From: Callorhinus ursinus
Lineage: Eukaryota; Chordata; Mammalia; Carnivora; Otariidae
Assembly: GCF_003265705.1 (NCBI RefSeq)
Contig: NW_020312894.1
Span: forward strand, 4,005,294-4,069,293
DNA: 64,000 bases
Direction of reading: 5' to 3'
Part shown: in pieces, positions 58,262 to 64,000 of the stretch
Layout: every line of letters starts with the position of its first letter
Position numbering within the stretch: position 1 is the stretch's first letter
Program-made: the position numbers and the translations under genes
Notes under the pieces: model-generated
The model's input: the letters and a program-made list of their open reading frames with translations, nothing else
The model's database searches: none
What the model was told of the DNA's origin: nothing

Positions 58262-59417
58262 CTGCTGCTCATTATGTGTGTAAATCTGCCTTCCAAAGAA
58301 AATTTTTTACTAAAAAAAGCTCAGTTGTGGTAGCAGAGAAAATGTAGGGTTTGGAATGTTCTCAGCCTCTCTGTATTAAAATCCTTGCTTTTATCAGTAG
58401 TCATTTTCACACTGTTTAAAAATACCTGAGTGTCAACTAGAGAACCAGGTTCCCCCCTCGCTCTGCAAACAGGGACACACACCACTCCCCGTGTGTGCTG
58501 TCTCTCCTGTTTCTTTATTTTCCACTTACTCAGCTTTCTTGCCTCTCCCAGTTTCTCCCTACTTCCTGCTCCCCCTCTGGGGACACGGCTGTCTCGGGGC
58601 TCACCTAGACAAGACCCGGCCGCCTGCTGCCATGGCCTTCTTTTGTCTTCCCTGAGCTGCGGGCCATTCCTTCTCGGAGGGGCTCAGCCTGGCATGGCTC
58701 CGGTCTCCAGATTTCCCCTTCGGCATGGGCCAGGCCTGGGTTTGCAGTTGGCAGCCCTCTCCCCACACCCTGGAGCAGACCCTGGCTCTGCGGGCTCTGG
58801 AATGGTCCCCCAGGGTGAGCTGCTCTCAACCTGCCCCACTGTACCGTGTCTTGGCACAGCCACCGCCCGGGGAGGTCCTAGGGTCACTCTCCTTTCTGTC
58901 CACTCACCAGAGGACAGCGCTGTGGGCAGAGGCTGCTCTGGAAAGCGTAGGTCCCTGGAGGTCACCTTCCTCCAGCCCCCAGCAGGGCGTGTGCGGCTTG
59001 CCAGTGGGGCAGACGTGCACGCTCCCCACTGGGTAAGAGGAGCTGGAGAAGGGCCTTGTGCGGATGTGCGCAGCAAACTCTGGGGAGCCTCCCATGGAAC
59101 GTGGCATTAAATTTGAGTATCATCATTATTATCAATTATTATTTATTGCGTGCCCACCAGCAGCCCTAGCATGCTCCAGGTTTAATGTTTCAATAAGACC
59201 TTATTTGTGCAGTTCCCACCAGGGTCCCAGATTTCAGTCCTGGCCCAAATCACCTTCCATGTGATGCTTTAATGATTTTTAAGGTTTTCGGATTAAACCT
59301 TTCTTTTCTCTCATTTTCCTATGTCTTTGTATACTTCTCCTGCAAGCGCCAAGATGATCTTTTTAGCTTTTTCTGTAATGTGGAATTTTTTCTGGCTTTT
59401 CCTTTTTTTTCCCCCAC

Positions 59418-59437
59418 TTTTTTTTTTTTTTTTTTTT
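59418..59437. repeat. 20-base poly-T
   Basis: Uninterrupted T run within a pyrimidine-rich patch (59402-59448). Confidence 0.95.
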
Positions 59438-59779
59438 CCTTTCCATTCCCTGTGCTGCTGGCAGGGACGATTCCGAGCCGTGCTCACACTCCAGGTGAAC
59501 CTTCTGTCTGGGAATGTGTCTCTGTTCCTTCTCTCTCCCTTTCTGCAGGTGTGTGTTCTGTCCTGCACAGAATCCCAAGGCATGTCCCCTGCATTTCCCA
59601 CAGAGCACTGGGCGCTGGGAAGAGCCCAGTGTGGGGAGACCCTACAGAGGTGGGGAGGAAAGTGAGCACTTGCGGGAAGCCAGCCTGGGGCAGTGCCTTC
59701 TACCCCAGAGAAGGGCTCTGACTTGCCCCATGCCTCCGGCTTGCCTCTCTGGGGCCTGGGCACTGCTTTCTGATATTGC

Positions 59780-61170
59780 GTGCAAAATCCCGAGTTCAAT
59801 TTAGGCAAATCAGGCCTAACGTGAATCAATAACCATTGTCACGTTCATTATGGAGATCTCAGGCACTGTTTTATGAACGTTTATTGTTTAAGGGGATCCT
59901 AAGCGCCTCCCTCTGAGCGTCCGGAAATCAGACTGTCTTTGACAGTATGACCCAAATGCACATATTTATTAGAGTTTAGCAGCAGATTAATGCAAGAATA
60001 CATTTTTAGACACCCTTTCTTTATCACTTATGAAAAGAAAAAAAAAACCTGCCGTGGGAAAGGGAGTGTGAAGCTACAGCAGCTTCCTTCAGTCTCTGTC
60101 TTTGGGAAACTTAGTCTAAATCAACCAAAGACAAGCTGACTGCAAATTACGCTCAGCAGCAGTGGGGTAAGGTCGGCGCAGCCCCGTTCCGGGGGCCGTT
60201 TATCAAACACCGCAAACTGACATCCGCTTCTTCAGATCTGAGAGATCACAGGATATGAGCAAGAAAAATAGTGGCATCAAACAAACACCCCCCCCATCAC
60301 TTTTTGGAATGAAATGAGGAAGAGGGGCCCCTCTCTGCACTCGCCCTATCATCCCCCTAAACTAGAGCTGCCCTTGGGAGCGGTACACTCAGGCTTCAGA
60401 GAAAAAGAATTAGTGTTTCATTTTCCAAGACTGTCACACCCCACCTTAATGAGCACTTAAAAGAGATGAATGTGCTGGGAATGAAAAGATTTATTTGAGA
60501 TATTTAAATAATCTCTCTCAGCTATAACCAAGCTGACACACCGGGCTCTCACAATGATGTTTTCCCCCTATTTTTGATAATATCCAATAGAAGTTTGTTG
60601 CTTGCCCTGCCTTTGTGGAGAGCACACTTTGCGGTGGTGCTCGTAGGGAAAGAGGCGGAAAATAATGCAGATCGAGACACCTTACCCCGCCATGCCAAAC
60701 ACGCCAATTAAGATATTTAATTACATTTCCGGGTGCAAGCAGCTAAATAAATATCTCGTTTTTTTTTTTTTTTTCTTAAATGAGTAGTACAACAGATCTT
60801 CGCCACATCACGGCATACTAAAAATCCTTGTGGGGGTGACAGCACCGTCCGTTACAATCAGCCATGAAGTACATTACAAAGGTAATGTGGGTTTCAGAAG
60901 GAACTACTGCAGAATGTATATTTTCATTATCAAAAACGTTAAGCCATTTATCCTGAGGAGTCAGAATAATCATTAATGGTTGGGAATTTATGGTGCCAGA
61001 TCTTAAACTAATGTGAATGATTCCAGGTGTTACTAATGGCTTCAGCGAAGTGCTAGGATCTAAGACTTCTACTAAATCTGAGGTAATAGTCGGACGCTTA
61101 ATCTCGACAGATGAGTAGCAATTTAACTGACACATTGATTGGATTCTGTAGGCTTAAATGACACGCATTG
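59780..61170. promoter_or_regulatory. Candidate conserved regulatory element cluster
   Basis: About 1.4 kb without any recognisable transposon except a T run (60759-60774). It is dense in TAAT, ATTAAT, AATAAT and CCAATTAAG-type words, with an A/T palindrome-like AGATATTTAAATAATCT at about 60499. It is the longest motif-rich, repeat-free stretch in the window. A 105-codon minus frame (60818-61135) lies inside it. Enhancer function is inferred from composition. Confidence 0.45.
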
Positions 61171-61489
61171 TGAAGGCAAACGGTCAAACAGCAGTCCGGA
61201 GGGCGACTTAGAAGTCATTCTCCTCACCGGCGCCTGCACCAGGGTGGCAGGGACCGCATGGGACCCACTCCGATGAGATTTTTAGCCTGTGCTTACTTTT
61301 TGTGACACGAGTGATAACGAAGTTTAAAACTCCCCCACCAGCTTTTAACCCTTCTCTCTCCAATTTGTGCAAAATCCTTCGGGGTGGTTGCCCGGCAGCC
61401 CAGGAGCGGCTGGGTGGGAGATGCCCAGCCAGGTAGGTATTTCAGCTGAGCCTCCCCACGCACCACTCGGTGCGGCCTGCTCAACGGGC
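61171..61489. other. Unique non-coding DNA before the CpG cluster
   Basis: Nothing recognisable. CpG frequency and GC content rise steadily towards 61490. Confidence 0.5.
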
Positions 61490-61756
61490 TTTGTCCCGCC
61501 GAGGACAGCGCCGCTGTCCATCATCCCTGCCCGCACATCCCATCCGGTCATCCCCTGTTGGATGCCGCGGTGGGAGGCTTCGCCGAACGGAACTCGGGGG
61601 ACCGCTGTCCGATTCTGGGCCCGAATCGTAATCACGTGCAGAACTGGGACTCGGTGGTGCCGGGGCGCCACGCCGGGAGGCTGCCGGAACCGGCGTCCTC
61701 CTAGCATCTGTCTATCCGCCGAGCTCATTAACAGAGACCGTTGGAGCCGCGGGGAC
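61490..61756. promoter_or_regulatory. Short CpG-island-like cluster
   Basis: By hand count about 31 CpG in 267 bases at roughly 63 percent GC, an observed/expected ratio near or above 1. This is well above the rest of the window. No TATA box, gene or clear first exon is recognisable, so it may be an orphan CpG island, an enhancer-associated island or the promoter of a non-coding RNA. A 207-codon minus frame overlapping it is attributable to GC-rich composition. Confidence 0.6.
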
Positions 61757-62029
61757 CCACTGCCCTGAATACGGAGCATGCGTGCTGGACTTTCCTGAAT
61801 GCTGTCAACATCCTTTGAAAGCACATAAAAATAAATTATCCATAGGTTTACCTGTCGGGAAGATAGATTCGGTGCATCCGACTGTTGCAGGCATTTCAAG
61901 TGACAGGGGTGCCTATCATGTTCCCGTAATAGGGTCAAACAGCTGGACGGGGATTTGACGCTCAGCAAGGCCAGAAGGGCCCAGCACTTGTAGGGAAGGA
62001 TGAATGGAGTGATAGGAGGCAGCGGGACC
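61757..62029. other. Unique non-coding DNA after the CpG cluster
   Basis: AT content rises again. ATAAATTATCC and similar words; no repeat recognised. Confidence 0.5.
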
Positions 62030-62330
62030 TGTTTATTACAGCGTTTTTCTGCTTCACTGCAGACCTGTAATGATTGCCACAGAGCCCGATTGACGGCTGC
62101 CCTCTCTCTTCCAGCGCTTGGAGGAAAGTGGGTGAAGGCAGAGAAGTCTGCCTGCTGACCTATCGCTCTGCCCCATCAAGAGTTCAATTTACTTCTCCTG
62201 ACAAGCATCCAGGAGGCGGTGTGAGTTGCATTTGATTGGCCCATGTAGGTTAAATAAAAACTGGTTTAATGAATATTTCAAAATGTCTTGTCAGGATCAG
62301 GTACTTTAATTAAGGGACATGCATTCTGCA
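62030..62330. promoter_or_regulatory. Candidate conserved regulatory element
   Basis: Repeat-free sequence with GCATTTGATTGGCCC (CCAAT box in reverse), GGTTAAATAAAAACTGG, TTTAATGAATATTTC and GTACTTTAATTAAGG words. Looks like a continuation of the motif-dense region upstream of the CpG cluster. Confidence 0.35.
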
Positions 62331-63009
62331 TGTCGTGTGGGCCCCCTTTCCTCCAGGACTCTTCAGGGGGGTCTATGGGGCCTTCAGCTGCGGAGGGAAC
62401 AAGCACGCTACTACGGGCGAGTCGATGTTGGTTTGGGTTAGGAAATACACGGTGTTTGTAAAGAGGAGGAGGGCAAATGTGGGCTGGAACGCACAGCTGT
62501 CTGTAAACAATGAAGCCCACCGGGCGACCAGAGGCCCCAGCCTGGGGTGCGTGGGGCTGACGTGTGGGAGCGTGAGGAGAACTCTGGGCCAAGCCACATT
62601 TGGGGTCATCCCACCTTGTTCCTAAGGGAATTCTGAGTCAGAGCATGCTCCCCTGGCCCTCCACAAACCCCCAACATGGCGTGAGTCCGGCTTGAGTTGG
62701 ATTCAGGCCGTTTGCTTCTTCACGACCTGGGTGTAAACGAGGAGGCCACAGAATGGTGCGTACTTATTCCTGGACCTTCGTATTATCAGGTATGGTTCTG
62801 TTTTGTTCTGTTGTATGAAAATGTACGGTGCCCCTCTTGGTAGGAGAGGCAGAGGGTCCACAGAAGAACCAGGCTGTTCTGTTCCGCTGGAGCTCACGGA
62901 GTGAGGGCGGGCCGGACAGCAAGGAAGACCACATCCGGAGACATTGCTGGTGGGGGAGGGAAGGGAGGTGGGCAGACGGGCTCTGTTCTGTGCTTTCCGC
63001 CAGCAGGTT
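62331..63009. other. Unique non-coding DNA
   Basis: No gene or clear repeat; overlapping short frames only. Confidence 0.5.
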
Positions 63010-63080
63010 CCTGGTCACTGTGCTGACATCTCCATCCTGGGGCTTTGCCTCAGTTTCCCTCACTGACGAATGGCTTCCCA
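63010..63080 (+). mobile_element. Possible MIR SINE fragment
   Basis: TGGGGCTTTGCCTCAGTTTC followed by CCTCACTGACGAATGG resembles the MIR core (CTCTGTGCCTCAGTTTCCTC, ATCTGTAAAATGG). Short. Confidence 0.4.
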
Positions 63081-64000
63081 GGGACCAGGAGTTAAGCTGT
63101 GACAGGTGTCACTGAATCAGAAACAGAACCGAAGAAGAGCTCCAAGCACCTGGTCTACTTAAATCCTCAGTGGAATGGAACCATGGTCCCACCTCAAAAT
63201 CACACGTGCTATAAATTAGACATTTCTCCTTTTCTGTGCTTTGGACAAAAGGGGAGGTTAACCTCAAAGCTCTGGATGGGGAGTCTGGTACATTTGAGGC
63301 AAAGGAAAAGACTGGTACTAAGCCCTCATGGCATCGGCAAGAAGGGGGATTCAACACGGCAGGAGGAGGCTGGTATTGGTATGGCACAGAACTAGAACTG
63401 TATTTTCAAGTATTAGAACAGTAAACCCATTTCTCACGCTTATTGCAAATGCTTCATTTGTTCTATGCCTCCCTCTGCTATTACTAACAGAGTCAGATTC
63501 ACATGGAATGTTTGTTACCACCACATGAAAAGCACCCTAATGCTTTTCTACTGCGGGAAGGATATTCCGAGGCCGGAACTTTTGGGCAGAAAGCCCAGTG
63601 GCTGCTGGGAAATCCTCTTCTTACCTCGAGGCACACTGCGGGGATCACGTCCCTTCCCACGTGTTCCCTGCCCGGCCCCTGTGGAGGGGCGGGGCTTCAG
63701 AGATCCTGGGTTCCGAATGCGCCCGAGAGGGTAGATAGCTTGTACCTGAGCGGATAGGATGGCCCCATTGTTGGTGGCCTTTATTAGTTTCCAGAGATGA
63801 CAGATTTGTGGGCCCCAACCGATGGCTCAGATTTTATTTGAATTTGAAGTCACATTCTCCAGCCAATATTATTTAGCAAGGGGGCAGGTTAGGCAGATGT
63901 GACTAGGGCATTGGATAAACGCCATGTGGTGAATGCACAAAATGGTGGCCCGACCTGGGGCTGGAATAAATGGACAAACTCACAAAGAGCAAGATGGACA
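63081..64000. other. Unique non-coding DNA to the window edge
   Basis: No gene. GC-rich at 63580-63730; the rest is mixed composition with frames under 100 codons. Confidence 0.5.

Larger units (their letters stand above)
58131..59779. other. Unique non-coding DNA, GC-rich in the centre
   Basis: TG-rich and G-run simple sequence (58166-58261), then GC-rich DNA (58440-59090) that gives a 226-codon plus frame, then a T tract (59418-59437). No domain, splice-bounded exon or recognised repeat. Confidence 0.5.

Noticed and set aside
61345..61968. 207-codon minus-strand frame over the CpG cluster
   Set aside because: GC- and CpG-rich sequence has few stops; another frame of 133 codons covers the same bases on the plus strand; no domain recognised.
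1..64000. CRISPR arrays, bacterial operons or phage
   Set aside because: No spaced direct repeats or dense coding; SINE, MIR and L2 content shows mammalian DNA.

Overview
This window looks like non-coding genomic DNA from a carnivoran mammal, most likely an arctoid (bear, seal, mustelid or panda lineage). The main evidence is a family of tRNA-Lys-derived carnivore SINEs: one nearly intact copy at 39666-39875 and two older, inverted copies at 46333-46522 and 56410-56587. The young copy has the caniform tail with CT-rich stretches, AATAAA-like motifs and poly-A. It lacks the middle segment I expect in felid copies and differs from the 5' half typical of dog copies. Ancient mammalian repeats (MIR, L2, MLT1-type LTRs, L1M-like LINE pieces, a MER5A-like piece) are scattered throughout, as expected in a eutherian genome.

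I found no protein-coding exon, pseudogene or structured RNA gene that I can defend. The longest open frames (about 160-226 codons) lie mostly in GC-rich sequence, have skewed Pro/Ser/Gly/Leu/Arg composition or start in CA repeats, and match no family I recognise. Their lengths are about what chance gives in 64 kb read in six frames.

Layout. 1-6.2 kb is AT-rich, repeat-poor DNA with many homeodomain-like TAAT/ATTA motifs, interrupted by a long poly-A tract that holds a 10-base assembly gap (3120-3129). 6.2-10.9 kb mixes GC-rich unique DNA with AT microsatellites and a 31-base G run. 10.9-16.4 kb carries an L1M-like piece, a quiet AT-rich stretch, a MIR and an MLT1-type LTR. 16.4-18.2 kb is GC-rich. 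18.2-26.8 kb is AT-rich old-repeat DNA (LTR, TG microsatellite, antisense ancient LINE, L2). 26.8-48 kb is mostly GC-rich intergenic DNA with MIR, L2, LINE and SINE pieces and CA/TG microsatellites, plus islands that look constrained (near 28.2, 33.0-33.9 and 38.4-38.7 kb). 48-57 kb is similar and contains a near-perfect palindromic RFX-type X-box (49216-49238). 57.4-62.3 kb is again repeat-poor and motif-rich, and ends in a short, dense CpG cluster (about 61490-61756).

Taken together, the window reads as part of a gene-poor regulatory landscape, perhaps around a developmental regulator. I cannot name the locus from sequence alone. Conservation is inferred from composition and lack of repeats, not measured. 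I did not find evidence of a previously undescribed genetic system. The best leads are regulatory: the X-box palindrome, the CpG cluster with its flanks, and the repeat-poor blocks at both ends.
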